From the NCBI RefSeq assembly GCF_006715565.1, contig NZ_VFNL01000001.1, positions 2,418,001 to 2,482,000 of the forward strand: a DNA stretch of 64,000 nt, in the 5' to 3' direction. This document shows, piece after piece, positions 52,917-62,793 of this stretch; within the stretch, counting starts at the first letter, position 1, and each line of letters opens with the position of its first letter. The stretch comes from Microbacterium sp. SLBN-154. Lineage in GTDB: Bacteria > Actinomycetota > Actinomycetes > Actinomycetales > Microbacteriaceae. The notes under the pieces are model-generated. The model was given only the letters and a program-made list of their open reading frames with translations, did not search any database and was not told the origin of the DNA. A program made the position numbers and the translations under genes.

Positions 52917-53794
52917 CCGCATCCGGCGATCGTCCCACCGGGCTCGCACAGTACGACCGCACGGCTGAGGACGCGTCCGCTGCGGTCATCGCCGCGTACT
53001 CGACCTCCTTCGGTCTCGCGACCCGGCTCCTGGGCACGCGGCCCCGACCGCACGTGCGCAACGTCTACGCGCTGGTACGCGTGGCCGACGAGATCGTCGA
53101 CGGCCCCGCGCACGAGGCGGGCCTCGATCCCGCCGCCGAGCGGGCGGTTCTGGACGATCTCGAGAGCGAGACGATGGCCGCGATCGAGCGCGGCTTCAGC
53201 TCCAATCTGGTCGTCCACGCCTTCGCCCGCACCGCGCGCGAGTGCCTCATCGGCGCCGACCTCATCGCCCCCTTCTTCCAGTCCATGCGCACCGACCTCA
53301 CCGTTGCGAACCACGACGACGCATCGCATGACTCGTACGTGTACGGGTCGGCGGAGGTGGTGGGGCTGATGTGCCTCCACGTCTTCGTCAACGCCGACAA
53401 CCCCCGACCCGCCCTTCCCGACCCGGCGCTCGTCGAGGGCGCGCGGCGTCTCGGAGCTGCGTTCCAGGACGTCAATTTCCTTCGAGACCTCTTCCACGAC
53501 GAGGGGGCTCTCGGCCGGGACTACCTCGGTGTCACCACCGGGCGTCGCAGCCGCACCGAGGTCCTCGACCGCATCGACTCCGACCTCGCCGCCGCCGCCG
53601 CGACGATCCCCTCCCTGCCCGCGGACTGCCGACGAGCCGTGACGGTCGCCCACGACCTTTTCGCCGAACTCTCTCGACGGCTTCGCCGCGAGGGCGACGA
53701 CAGCCGCACCCGGGTCCGCGTACCCGACACCGTCAAGGCCGCTCTCGCCGCGCGCGCGATGCTGGGCCTGCACCCGAGAGGAGCCCGCGCATGA
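52913..53794 (+). CDS. crtB: Phytoene synthase
   Basis: 293 aa starting at GTG, overlapping crtE. YSTSFGLATRLL opens the fold; VYALVRVADEIVDGP is the first Asp motif and FQDVNFLRDLFHDEGALGRD the second. It joins two GGPP to form 15-cis phytoene. Active-site residues are conserved. Confidence 0.95.
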   Translation: MTASGDRPTGLAQYDRTAEDASAAVIAAYSTSFGLATRLLGTRPRPHVRNVYALVRVADEIVDGPAHEAGLDPAAERAVLDDLESETMAAIERGFSSNLVVHAFARTARECLIGADLIAPFFQSMRTDLTVANHDDASHDSYVYGSAEVVGLMCLHVFVNADNPRPALPDPALVEGARRLGAAFQDVNFLRDLFHDEGALGRDYLGVTTGRRSRTEVLDRIDSDLAAAAATIPSLPADCRRAVTVAHDLFAELSRRLRREGDDSRTRVRVPDTVKAALAARAMLGLHPRGARA

Positions 53795-55365
53795 CCGCCG
53801 AACGAACCGTGGTGATCGGCGGCGGGATCGCCGGGCTCGCCACCGCTGCCCTGCTTGCCGCCGAAGGCCACGACGTGACCATCCTGGAGGCGCGCGACGA
53901 CGTCGGCGGGCGTGCCGGCTCGTGGGAGAGCGATGGCTTCCGCTTCGACACCGGCCCGAGCTGGTACCTCATGCCCGAGGTGTTCGACCACTTCTTCCGC
54001 CTCGTGGGCACCACGGCCGACGCCGAGCTCGATCTGGTCAAGCTCGACCCCGCGTACCGGGTCTACCGCGAGCCCCAGACCTCCGGCACGGCAGGCGAAT
54101 CCGTAGACGTCCGGTCCGGCCGCGAAGAGGCGACCGCGCTGTTCGAGTCGATCGAGCCGGGCGCGGGGAAGACCCTGGCGACCTACCTCGACTCAGCGGG
54201 GAACGCCTACGATCTCGCGGTCTCGCGGTTCCTCTACGACACGTACGAGACCACGGCGGGCCTGCGCGACCCCGCGCTTCTCAAGCGCCTGCCGCAGCTT
54301 CTGCCGCTGTTGACCACGACGCTGGCGCGTTTCGTCGATCAGCGATTCCGCGAGCCGATGCTCCGTCAGATCCTCGAGTACCCCGCGGTCTTCCTCGGTG
54401 GTTCCCCCTACGCTGTGCCGAGCCTGTACCACCTCATGAGCCACCTCGATCTCGATGATCGGGTGCTCTACCCCCGCGGAGGGTTCACCGAGGTCATCCG
54501 CGCGGTCGAACGCGTCGCGCGCCGGCAGGGCGTCACGATCCGCACCGATGCCGAGGTCGGCGCGATCCTCACCTCCGCCGATGCCGGACCGGCACGGGCG
54601 ACGGGCGTCCGGTTGCGCAGCGGCGAGGTGATCGACGCCGACCTCGTGGTCTCGGCCGCCGACCTCCACCACACCGAGACCGCCCTGCTCCCCCGCGAGC
54701 TCCAGACCTATCCCGAAGAGTGGTGGACCCGCAAGCAGCCGAGCCCCGGGGCGCTGCTGCTCCTTCTCGGAGTCGAAGGCGAACTCCCCGAGCTCGCTCA
54801 CCACACGCTGATGTTCGTCGACCAGTGGAAGGCGAACTTCGAGGCGATCTTCGGCGCCGATGCGCACATCCCGGACCCCGCGTCGATCTACATCTGTCGG
54901 CCGAGCGCCACCGACGAGACCGTGGCGCCCGCGGGACACGAGAATCTCTTCGTCCTGGTGCCCATTCCTGCCGACCCCTCGCTCGGGCGAGGCGGAGTCG
55001 ACGGAGACGGAGATCCGCGCATCGAGGCGGCCGCCGACCACGTGATCGCGCAGATCGCGCAGTGGGCGGGCATTCCCGACCTCGCGGATCGCATCGTCGT
55101 GCGCCGCACGATCACGCCCGGCGATTTCCTCCACGATCTGCACGCGTGGCGGGGCAACTCGCTCGGGCTCGCCCACACGTTGAACCAGAGCGCGGTCTTC
55201 CGGCCGCGCAACGCGTCGAAGAAGGTGCGGGGTCTGGTCTATGCCGGATCGTCGACCCTTCCGGGGATCGGTCTGCCGATGTGCCTCATCTCGGCCGAGC
55301 TCGTGCTGAAGCGGCTGCGGGGCGACCGGAGCCCGGGGCCGCTCCCCGAGCCTGCGAGGGTGTGA
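53791..55365 (+). CDS. crtI: Phytoene desaturase
   Basis: 524 aa. FAD-binding motif VIGGGIAGLATAALLAAEGH near the N-terminus, GGRAGSWESDGFRFDTGPSW, and the C-terminal GIGLPMCLISAELVLKRL with LVYAGSSTLPG. It takes phytoene to lycopene in four desaturations. Its start overlaps the crtB stop by four bases. GAGG precedes the ATG. Confidence 0.96.
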   Translation: MTAERTVVIGGGIAGLATAALLAAEGHDVTILEARDDVGGRAGSWESDGFRFDTGPSWYLMPEVFDHFFRLVGTTADAELDLVKLDPAYRVYREPQTSGTAGESVDVRSGREEATALFESIEPGAGKTLATYLDSAGNAYDLAVSRFLYDTYETTAGLRDPALLKRLPQLLPLLTTTLARFVDQRFREPMLRQILEYPAVFLGGSPYAVPSLYHLMSHLDLDDRVLYPRGGFTEVIRAVERVARRQGVTIRTDAEVGAILTSADAGPARATGVRLRSGEVIDADLVVSAADLHHTETALLPRELQTYPEEWWTRKQPSPGALLLLLGVEGELPELAHHTLMFVDQWKANFEAIFGADAHIPDPASIYICRPSATDETVAPAGHENLFVLVPIPADPSLGRGGVDGDGDPRIEAAADHVIAQIAQWAGIPDLADRIVVRRTITPGDFLHDLHAWRGNSLGLAHTLNQSAVFRPRNASKKVRGLVYAGSSTLPGIGLPMCLISAELVLKRLRGDRSPGPLPEPARV

Positions 55366-55366
55366 G

Positions 55367-55720
55367 GTGCCGGGACTCTACCTTCTTGCGATCGTCTTTT
55401 CGGGCGCGGGGATGGCGGTGATCGACGCGCGCTACCGCCTGGCGCTGTGGCGGACGCCGCTGGCCACGATCGTCTCGGTCGCCGTCGGCGTGCTGTTCTT
55501 CCTCGCGTGGGATGTCGTCGGCATCCTCACCGGGGTGTTCTTCCAGGGGGACAGCCCCCTCTACATCGGGATCTCGATCGCGCCTGAGCTGCCGATCGAG
55601 GAAGTCTTCTTCCTCACCTTCCTCTGCTACCTCGCGGTGCTCTTCTACAGCGCCGCGCTGCGTCTGGGAGAGCACCGCGCCCGCCGCCGTGGGGCCGCGG
55701 AAGACGGGGGACGATCATGA
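55367..55720 (+). CDS. crtYe: C50 carotenoid cyclase subunit CrtYe
   Basis: 117 aa starting at GTG, one base after the crtI stop. Three membrane helices (about 2-22, 31-55, 76-97), with PELPIEEVFFL in the last. This is the heterodimeric lycopene cyclase type (CrtYe/CrtYf) of Corynebacterium and Microbacteriaceae. It forms epsilon rings together with CrtYf. Stop overlaps crtYf by four bases. Confidence 0.93.
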   Translation: MPGLYLLAIVFSGAGMAVIDARYRLALWRTPLATIVSVAVGVLFFLAWDVVGILTGVFFQGDSPLYIGISIAPELPIEEVFFLTFLCYLAVLFYSAALRLGEHRARRRGAAEDGGRS

Positions 55721-56037
55721 CCTACGTGCTGATCAACATCCCGTTCCTCCTCCTCGCCGCCGCCGTCACGCTGGCCACCGTGCGATTGCCGCGATTCCGC
55801 GAGAGGATGGTGGCATCCCTCGCCGGTGCGGTGGTGCTCGTCATCCTCACCGCCATCTTCGACAACGTGATCATCGGAACAGGACTCGTGGCCTACGACG
55901 AAGAACACCGCAGCGGCATCCTCATCGGGCTCGCGCCCATCGAGGACTTCGCCTACGCGATCGCCGCGGCTTTCCTCGTCCCGGCCGTCCACACCCTGTT
56001 GACCGCCCGACGTCCTCGCCGGGAGCAGACCTCATGA
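55717..56037 (+). CDS. crtYf: C50 carotenoid cyclase subunit CrtYf
   Basis: 106 aa. Three helices (about 5-23, 32-52, 72-96) and the shared block IGLAPIEDFAYAIAAAFLVP. Its pattern PIEDF mirrors PIEEVFF of CrtYe, as expected of two halves of one ancestral cyclase. Works with CrtYe. Stop overlaps crtEb by four bases. Confidence 0.93.
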   Translation: MTYVLINIPFLLLAAAVTLATVRLPRFRERMVASLAGAVVLVILTAIFDNVIIGTGLVAYDEEHRSGILIGLAPIEDFAYAIAAAFLVPAVHTLLTARRPRREQTS

Positions 56038-56933
56038 CGACCCCGACTCCCCTGCGGCCGGGCCCCGTCGTCCGTCAGCTCTTCGTCTCCTCACGCCCCG
56101 TCAGCTGGATCAACACCGCCTATCCGTTCGCTGCGGCCTACCTGCTGGCCACCCGATCGGTCGACCTGACGCTCATCCTGGGCGCCCTGTTCTTCCTCAT
56201 CCCCTACAACGTCGCGATGTACGGCATCAACGACGTCTTCGACTACGAGTCCGACCTGCGCAACCCCCGGAAGGGCGGGGCGCACGGTGCAGTGCTCGAT
56301 CGACGGCTGCATGCGCTCACACTGTGGGTCTCGGGCCTGCTGTGCCTTCCCTTCGTGGCCTACCTGGTATGGGTCGGCTCACCCGCGTCCTGGCTGGTCC
56401 TGGCGGCGAGTCTGTTCTTCGTGGTGTTCTACAGCGCGCCGCCGCTGCGGCTGAAAGAGCGGCCCTTCGCAGACTCGATCACCAGCAGCATCCACTTCTT
56501 CTCCCCCGCCGTCTACGCCCTCGTCCTCGCCGGTGTCGCGTGGACCTGGCAACTCGTCGCGGTCATCGTCGCGTTCGCCCTCTGGGGCATCGCCTCCCAC
56601 GCCTTCGGGGCCGTGCAGGACGTGCTCGCCGACCGAGCGGCGGGCATCAGCTCCATCGCGACGGCGCGCGGTGCGCGATGGACCGTTCGGTTCGCCCTCG
56701 CCTGCTACTTCGCCGCCGGGCTGGTGATCCTCGCGACGGCGTGGCCCGGTCCGCTGGCCGTCATCGCGGTCCTCCCCTACATCGCGATCGTGTGGCCGTA
56801 CCGTTCCGTCACGGACGAGACCGCCGAGAAGGCGACGACCGGCTGGCGCCGCTTCCTCTGGATCAACCAGATCGCGGGCTTCATCGTCACCGTGCTGTTG
56901 ATCTCCTACGGTCTGCTCACCGCCGACGCCTGA
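56034..56933 (+). CDS. crtEb: Lycopene elongase CrtEb (UbiA-type prenyltransferase)
   Basis: 299 aa polytopic protein. The Asp-rich motif NDVFDYESD (about 64-72) binds the prenyl diphosphate. A second motif near AVQDVLADRAAGISS is the other metal site. It adds two C5 units to lycopene, giving C50 flavuxanthin, which CrtYe/f turn into decaprenoxanthin. This is the last gene of the operon; a strong hairpin follows. Confidence 0.94.
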   Translation: MTTPTPLRPGPVVRQLFVSSRPVSWINTAYPFAAAYLLATRSVDLTLILGALFFLIPYNVAMYGINDVFDYESDLRNPRKGGAHGAVLDRRLHALTLWVSGLLCLPFVAYLVWVGSPASWLVLAASLFFVVFYSAPPLRLKERPFADSITSSIHFFSPAVYALVLAGVAWTWQLVAVIVAFALWGIASHAFGAVQDVLADRAAGISSIATARGARWTVRFALACYFAAGLVILATAWPGPLAVIAVLPYIAIVWPYRSVTDETAEKATTGWRRFLWINQIAGFIVTVLLISYGLLTADA

Positions 56934-56957
56934 TCCGCCTGCTGCCACAGCAGGAAA

Positions 56958-57012
56958 CAGCGGATGCCCCGGTCCGGCGCCCCCGTGGGGGACGCGGTGC
57001 CGGGGCATCCGC
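56958..57012. terminator. Strong bidirectional terminator after crtEb
   Basis: AGCGGATGCCCCGG at 56958-56971 pairs perfectly with CCGGGGCATCCGCT at 56999-57012 (14 bp). The 27-nt interior is GC-rich and can pair further (CGCCCCC with GGGGG). CAGCAG and CTGCTG lie just outside and lengthen the stem. It separates the convergent crtEb and UPF0182 genes. Confidence 0.9.
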
Positions 57013-57038
57013 TCTGCTGTCTCTCGCGTCGAGGTCTC

Positions 57039-59963
57039 CTACTGGTCGCCGAGCTCGATGAGCCGCTCCACGGCCGCCGTCAGACGCGCGTCGGCTTCGC
57101 CGTAGGCCGCCCAGTCGGCCGCCTGCAGTGCCTCCTGGCGATCCATCATCGCGTCCTGAGCCTCCTGCAGCGCCGCCTCGTACTCACCGGCGGGCGGGAC
57201 CGTTGGCGCCGGGGCCTCCCCGGCGTCACCGGTCTCGGAGGGCGACGGAGTCGGCGTCGGCGTCGGCGTCGGGTTGGCGTCCGGTGGCACGTCCGTGTCA
57301 CCGGCCGTGGCCCCCGAGTCCCCGCCGAAGAGGGTGTCCAGCGCCTCGTTCAGCGTGTTCTCGAACGCGATCCGGTCACCGAAGGCGACGAGCACGCGCT
57401 GCAGCGTCGGCAGCTGCGTGCCGCCCGAGGACTGTACGAACACCGGCTGGACGTACAGCAGTCCGCCGCCGACGGGGAGCGTCAGGAGGTTGCCGTTGAG
57501 GACGTCGGACTGACCCTGCGACAGGATGTTGATCTGCGCCGACACCGTCGGATCGGCGTCGAAGGTGTTCTGCACCTGGCCGGGCCCGGGCACGGGGGTC
57601 TCCGCATCGATCTCCAGCATCCGGAGTTTGCCGTAGTCCTCGCTCTTCACGCCCGCCTCGGATCCGGCATTGGAATCGACCGCGAGATACCCCATCAGCA
57701 CGTTCCGGCTCGCCCCGCCCTCGGAGGAGGGGATGAAGGTCGTGAACATCGAGTAGCTCGGCGCCTCCTGACCCGGCATCTGAATCGTGGAGTAGTACGG
57801 CGGCTGGAAGCTGCCGGGATCCTGCGGGTCCTCCGGGGTGGCCCAGGCGTTGTCGCGCTGGTAGAAGGCCCGGGCGTCATCGACGTGGTAGACGCCGAGC
57901 ATCGCGCGCTGGATCTTGAACAGATCGGTCGGGTAGCGCACGTGGCTCATGAGGTCGGCCGACATCTCGCTGATCGGCTCGACCGTCGACGGGTAGACCT
58001 TCTGCCAGGCCTGGAGGATCGGGTCCTCCTCGTCCCACGCGTACAGGGTCACCGACCCGTCGTAGGCATCCACGGTGGCCTTGACGGAGTTGCGCACGTA
58101 GTTGATGTCATCGATCGCGAACCGCGGCTGGACGTTGTTGGCGTCGGCGATCGCCTGCTGCAGACTGACCGTCGTCGAATAGGGGTAGTTCGCACTCAGG
58201 GTGTAGCCGTCGACGATCCAGACGATCCGGCCGTCCACCACACTCGGGTAGGGGTCGCTGTCGAGCGTCAGGTAGGGGGCGACCTTCTCCACGCGCGTCA
58301 GAGGATCGCGATCGTAGAGGATCTGCGATTCCTCATTGACGAAGTCCGAGAAGAGGATCTGCTCCGACTGGAACTTCAGCGCGTAGATGAGGCGGTTGAA
58401 GACGTTGCCGACGCTCGGTCCCCCGTCACCGGTGAAGGTGTACCGGGTCTCGCTCTCCCCGTCCCCGCCGGAGGGGTAGTCGAGCTCGAACGGCTCCGTT
58501 CCCGCCGGAGCGCCGACGATCGAGTAGGGAGGTGAATTCTCGCCGAAGTAGACGCGCGGCTGGTACTCCTCCTCCTCGGTGAGGACGCCGGAGACCGGGA
58601 TCCCCCGCTCGATGAACTCGGGGAAGCCCTCGACGGTCCGCGCGTTGCCGCGCGCTGCGACCATGCCGTAGCCGTGGGTGTACACCACGGTGGTGTTCTG
58701 CCAGGTCGAAGCCTGCCCGAGTCGCTCCACGTCCAACTCGCGCACCGAGACGATGGTGTCCTGCGACTGCCCATCGATCTCGTACCGGTCCACGTCCAGA
58801 GTCTCGGGGAACTGATAGAACGCGCGGTACTGCTCCTGCTGCCGCACGGTCGGGCTGATGATGGCCGGGTCCATGATGCGGATGGATGCCGTCGTCTCGG
58901 CGTCCTCGCGCAACTGTCCGGGCTCGACGTCGGTGACGGCGGAGAAGTCCGTCTTCTCCAGCCCGTCGATGCCGTAGGCCATCTTCGTCATGTCGATGTT
59001 GCGCTGGTAGTACTCGCTCTCAAGCGTGAGCTGATTCGGCCGCACCTGGAAGGTGTTCAGCACCCACGGGTAGCCGACACCGACCACGATGGCGGAGATG
59101 ACCAGGAGCGCCGTGGCGATGAGGGGGTAGCGCCACCGACCGATGACGGCGGTGATGAAGAACAGGATCGCGACGATCGCGGCGACGATCGCGAGGATCG
59201 TCTGGCCGGGGATGACGGCATTGACGCCGGTGTAGCCGGGGCCGGTGATGCGGTCGTAGGGCTCGACGAGGGTGCGGTACCGGTCGAGCCAGAGGCTTCC
59301 GGCCTGGACGAGGAGGTACAGGCCGGCGATGATCGCGAGCTGGATGCGCGCCGCCTTGGAGATGCGCAGTTCGCGCTGGCCGACGCGGACCGAGCCGTAG
59401 AGGTACGCCACGAGGCCCGACACCAGCAGGCACACCAGCAGCACGGCCGACGCGAACCCCAGGACGGCGCCGTAGAACGGCATCGCGAACATGTAGAAGC
59501 CGGTGTCCAGCCCGAACTCGGGGTCGGTGACAGTGGTCTGGACCCCGTTGAACCACAGCCAGGTGACCTCCCACTGCGTCGAGGCGGCGAAGCCCGCGAA
59601 GAAGCCGAAGAAGACCGGGATTCCCCACATGGCCAGCCGGCGCAGCGGCTCGACGACCTCCTGGTACCGATCGAGCTGCGAGCTCAGGCGTGCATAGACC
59701 GGCCGGAGCCGATAGGCCAGCTGGATGGCCAGCCAGACCGGGATCCCCATGGCGAGGAAGCCGACGGCGAACATCACCACGCGCGCGACCCACTGGGTCA
59801 CGAGCACGGAGGTGAACTCCAGCTGGTCGTACCAGAGCCAGTCGGCGTAGAGGTTGGCGAAGATGAAGAAGGCCGCCACGAGTGCCGCGATCACGGCAAG
59901 GGTGATGGCGATCGCCCGTCGGGATCGGGAGGGTGCGGCCTGCGGCGCGGGGGTCGTGGTCAC
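57039..59963 (-). CDS. UPF0182 family membrane protein
   Basis: 974 aa. Seven membrane helices in the first 310 residues (from about 18 to 300), then a large extracytoplasmic domain (about 310-880) rich in Asp/Tyr. A Pro/Thr repeat follows (PTPTPTPTPS at about 899-908). The tail is helical and rich in Ala/Glu. This is the actinobacterial UPF0182 pattern; function is unknown. One of the largest genes here, followed on the same strand by no gene before crtEb. Confidence 0.93.
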   Translation of the reverse strand: MTTTPAPQAAPSRSRRAIAITLAVIAALVAAFFIFANLYADWLWYDQLEFTSVLVTQWVARVVMFAVGFLAMGIPVWLAIQLAYRLRPVYARLSSQLDRYQEVVEPLRRLAMWGIPVFFGFFAGFAASTQWEVTWLWFNGVQTTVTDPEFGLDTGFYMFAMPFYGAVLGFASAVLLVCLLVSGLVAYLYGSVRVGQRELRISKAARIQLAIIAGLYLLVQAGSLWLDRYRTLVEPYDRITGPGYTGVNAVIPGQTILAIVAAIVAILFFITAVIGRWRYPLIATALLVISAIVVGVGYPWVLNTFQVRPNQLTLESEYYQRNIDMTKMAYGIDGLEKTDFSAVTDVEPGQLREDAETTASIRIMDPAIISPTVRQQEQYRAFYQFPETLDVDRYEIDGQSQDTIVSVRELDVERLGQASTWQNTTVVYTHGYGMVAARGNARTVEGFPEFIERGIPVSGVLTEEEEYQPRVYFGENSPPYSIVGAPAGTEPFELDYPSGGDGESETRYTFTGDGGPSVGNVFNRLIYALKFQSEQILFSDFVNEESQILYDRDPLTRVEKVAPYLTLDSDPYPSVVDGRIVWIVDGYTLSANYPYSTTVSLQQAIADANNVQPRFAIDDINYVRNSVKATVDAYDGSVTLYAWDEEDPILQAWQKVYPSTVEPISEMSADLMSHVRYPTDLFKIQRAMLGVYHVDDARAFYQRDNAWATPEDPQDPGSFQPPYYSTIQMPGQEAPSYSMFTTFIPSSEGGASRNVLMGYLAVDSNAGSEAGVKSEDYGKLRMLEIDAETPVPGPGQVQNTFDADPTVSAQINILSQGQSDVLNGNLLTLPVGGGLLYVQPVFVQSSGGTQLPTLQRVLVAFGDRIAFENTLNEALDTLFGGDSGATAGDTDVPPDANPTPTPTPTPSPSETGDAGEAPAPTVPPAGEYEAALQEAQDAMMDRQEALQAADWAAYGEADARLTAAVERLIELGDQ

Positions 59964-59987
59964 AGAGTCAATCCTAAGAGGGCGTTT

Positions 59988-60009
59988 CCCGGCCCACGCG
60001 CGGGCCGGG
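59988..60009. terminator. Possible hairpin terminator between YlbL-like and UPF0182 genes
   Basis: CCCGGCCC at 59988-59995 and GGGCCGGG at 60002-60009 form an 8-bp GC stem with a 6-nt loop, 34 bp after the stop of the YlbL-like gene (minus strand). There is no U-run on the minus strand, so it may only be a weak terminator; TTT precedes it on the plus strand. Confidence 0.4.
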
Positions 60010-60042
60010 TGTGGTCAGGGCGAACGCTCAGCCCGTTGTCGG

Positions 60043-61185
60043 TCAGCCGGCCGCGGACGTGGTCGCGGTGCAGGTGGGAAGCGCGTCGAGGTCGCCGCCC
60101 TCGGCCACGGCCTCGACGGCGGTGAGGGCATCATCGAGATCCTCCACGGCGAAGACGCGCAGCCCGTCGGGGACGTGCCCGACGACCTCGTCGCAGTTGG
60201 CCTGCGGGGCGAGGAACCACTCCGCGCCGGCGCCGACCGCGCCCCACATCTTCTGGCGGATGCCGCCGATGGGGCCGACGGCGCCGTCGGCGGTGATGGT
60301 GCCGGTGCCGGCGACATCCTCGCCGCCGGTCAGGTCACCGGGAGAAAGAAGGTCGACGATGCCGAGGGCGAACATCATCCCGGCGCTCGGGCCGCCGACG
60401 TTGTTCAACTGGATCTGCACGTCGATGGGGAAATCGAACTCGGTGGCGAGCACGACGCCGATGACCCACGAGGTGGTGCCGTTCGCGTCCGTCTGCTCGG
60501 TCGGCGTGACCGTCACGGTCTGCTCCGCGCCGTCTCGCAGGATCGTCAGTTCGACGTCGTCGCCGTCGCCGTCGTTGATGACCTCACGCAGATCCACGAC
60601 ACCGTCGATGGGAATGCCGTTGGCCGCCAGAATGATGTCATCGACCTCCAGGACGGCTTGCGAGGCGGCGCCCTCGGAGAAGTCGTAGACCACGATGTCC
60701 GACGGCACATCGTATCCCGCCTCTGTGAGCGCCGCCGCCGTGGCGTCCTGCTGGGAGTTGACCATCATCATGGTGCTCTGATTCCGACGCTGCTCGGTGG
60801 TCTGCCCCGCGGGGAAGACCGACTCGAGGGGAAGGACCGCGCGGGTGCGGTCGAACCATGCGCCGGCGAGCTCCAGCCACGAGGGCGTCCGCTGCGGGTT
60901 GCCGACGACCTGCACGGTGAGAAGGTCCAGCGAACCGTCGGTGGGGTAGGTCTCCGCCCCGTCGACGGTGATGAGCGGAACGTCCTCACCGTCGGCGTTC
61001 TGCGCGGTGCCCAGAGTGTTGTACACCGGTCCGGGCTGCTGGATCACATAGGCGGTGGGGAGGAAGGTGAGGACCAGCAGCACGACCAGCGCGACCACCA
61101 GCGCCCAGATGCCCGCCAGCGTGGCTCGGCTCATCGGCCGCCGTGGCGGCGGCGTGACCGTCACCTTCTCGTCGAACAGCACCAC
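60043..61185 (-). CDS. YlbL-like PDZ and Lon-protease domain protein
   Basis: 380 aa starting at GTG. One helix (about 24-45), a linker, a PDZ domain (about 165-230) and a Lon-type protease domain with Ser267 in GGPSAGMMF and Lys312 in GGIRQKMWG, the Ser/Lys dyad. It is anchored with the protease outside the membrane and may process surface or division proteins. The start could be a second GTG seven codons later. Confidence 0.92.
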   Translation of the reverse strand: MVLFDEKVTVTPPPRRPMSRATLAGIWALVVALVVLLVLTFLPTAYVIQQPGPVYNTLGTAQNADGEDVPLITVDGAETYPTDGSLDLLTVQVVGNPQRTPSWLELAGAWFDRTRAVLPLESVFPAGQTTEQRRNQSTMMMVNSQQDATAAALTEAGYDVPSDIVVYDFSEGAASQAVLEVDDIILAANGIPIDGVVDLREVINDGDGDDVELTILRDGAEQTVTVTPTEQTDANGTTSWVIGVVLATEFDFPIDVQIQLNNVGGPSAGMMFALGIVDLLSPGDLTGGEDVAGTGTITADGAVGPIGGIRQKMWGAVGAGAEWFLAPQANCDEVVGHVPDGLRVFAVEDLDDALTAVEAVAEGGDLDALPTCTATTSAAG

Positions 61186-61337
61186 CGGTGTCCCTGCTTC
61201 CTGCCGTGAGCCTCGTGCCGATGTCGCTGATCGTTCGCGACCGGCGTAAGGGTTCGTCCGGTCTGTTCGGAGAGTGCGATCATCCGTGCGACTAGCGTAG
61301 ACACCACGTCTTTGACCCGGCTGAGAGGGCGATACAC

Positions 61338-62696
61338 GTGCCAGACGACGACCGCAGCCCCGAGGATGAGTTCCAGGAGCTCATGCGCCAACTGTTCGGC
61401 GGAGGTGGCGGCGCTCCCGACCCGGAGGCGCTCGCCCGACTGTCGGGGATGAACATCGATCCCGCCATGATGCAGACGATCATGTCGCAGCTCCAGGGGG
61501 CGTTCGCCGCCGGCAGCGACGGCATCCCGTGGGACATGACCAAGCGCGGCGCCCTCCACATCGCCAACCAGGACGGATTGAGCGTCACGGGCGGCCAGCG
61601 GACCGACCTCGACCAGGCGTTCTCGCTGGCGAACCTGTGGCTCGGCGAGGCGACTTCGGTGTCGGATCTGTCGACGACGCCGAAGGTCATCACGCGGGGC
61701 GCCTGGGTCGAGGCGACGCTTCCCGTCTGGCAGGAACTGGCCGAGCCGGTGGCCACGAGCATCACCGATGCTCTCACCCGCGCGCTCAGCGAGCAGGCTC
61801 CGGAGGAGATGCGGGCGCTGGTCGAAGGTGCCGGCCGGCTCATGCGCACCGTCGGCGGCTCGCTGTTCGCCTCACAGCTGGGCCAGGTCGTCGGAAACCT
61901 GTCCAAGGAGGTCGTCAGCGGCGGAGACGTGGGCATTCCGCTCATGCCCGATGGCGAAGCGGCCATCCTGCCGCAGAACTTCACCGACTTCGGGCGCGAC
62001 CTGGAGATCCCGGACGATCAGCTGGCGCTCTACGTCGCCGCCCGCGAGCTCGCACACGCGCGCCTGTTCCGCCACGCGCGCTGGCTGCGCCTGCACGTCA
62101 TCTCTCAGGTCACCGAGTTCGCTCGTGCGATCCACGTCGACACCGATGCGCTGGAGGACCTCGCGACGCGATTCGATCCGTCCGAGCCCGACGAGCTGCG
62201 CCGGGCCCTGGAGAGCGGCGCTCTTCTTCCCCCGCGCACCGACGCGCAGAACGCCGCCCTCTCCCGCCTGGAGAACCTGCTCGCGACCATCGAGGGGTGG
62301 GTGGACGTGGTCACCGAGGACGCCACCTCCCGCCTTCCCTCCGCCGCGCGGATCGCCGAAGCGGTCCGCCGCCGCCGCGCGGTCGGGGGGCCCGCCGAAC
62401 GCGCACTGGGCTCGCTGGTGGGCCTCGAGCTCCGGCCGCGGCGTATGCGGGAGGCTGCCGCGATGTGGCGGACGGTGACGGATGCGGTCGGCATCGCCGG
62501 TCGGGACAGCCTGTGGGACTACCCCGACCTCATGCCCGGAGCCGATGACATCGACGACCCGTCGGCGCTGGTCGCGCGACTGCAGGCACGCGCGCGGGGC
62601 GAAGCGCCGGCGCGTGACGAGATGGACGATGCGCTCGAACGCCTTCTATCGGGTGAGGCCGACCCGGACGGACCGGAGGATCCCCGACCGGTGTGA
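61338..62696 (+). CDS. Zinc-dependent metalloprotease-like protein (DUF2342 family)
   Basis: 452 aa starting at GTG. MPDDDRSPEDEFQELMRQLFG, then DVGIPLMPDGEAAILPQNF and the metal motif with Glu237, His240 and His246 (RELAHARLFRHARWL). The family usually carries this Glu-x2-His-x5-His form rather than HExxH. The last 60 residues are Asp/Glu-rich. Whether it is an active protease is not known. Confidence 0.87.
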   Translation: MPDDDRSPEDEFQELMRQLFGGGGGAPDPEALARLSGMNIDPAMMQTIMSQLQGAFAAGSDGIPWDMTKRGALHIANQDGLSVTGGQRTDLDQAFSLANLWLGEATSVSDLSTTPKVITRGAWVEATLPVWQELAEPVATSITDALTRALSEQAPEEMRALVEGAGRLMRTVGGSLFASQLGQVVGNLSKEVVSGGDVGIPLMPDGEAAILPQNFTDFGRDLEIPDDQLALYVAARELAHARLFRHARWLRLHVISQVTEFARAIHVDTDALEDLATRFDPSEPDELRRALESGALLPPRTDAQNAALSRLENLLATIEGWVDVVTEDATSRLPSAARIAEAVRRRRAVGGPAERALGSLVGLELRPRRMREAAAMWRTVTDAVGIAGRDSLWDYPDLMPGADDIDDPSALVARLQARARGEAPARDEMDDALERLLSGEADPDGPEDPRPV

Positions 62697-62793
62697 GGCC
62701 CGACCTCTCCTGCACAGGTGTGCGATGCGGGTGGAAGCACCCCGGACCTGTGGACAGTCGCGCCGCGGCGATTACAGCGACGAGGATCGGGGC

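Noticed and set aside
57240..57280. GTCGGC hexamer run in the UPF0182 gene
   Set aside because: It codes the Pro-Thr tail and is a normal low-complexity linker rather than a regulatory repeat.
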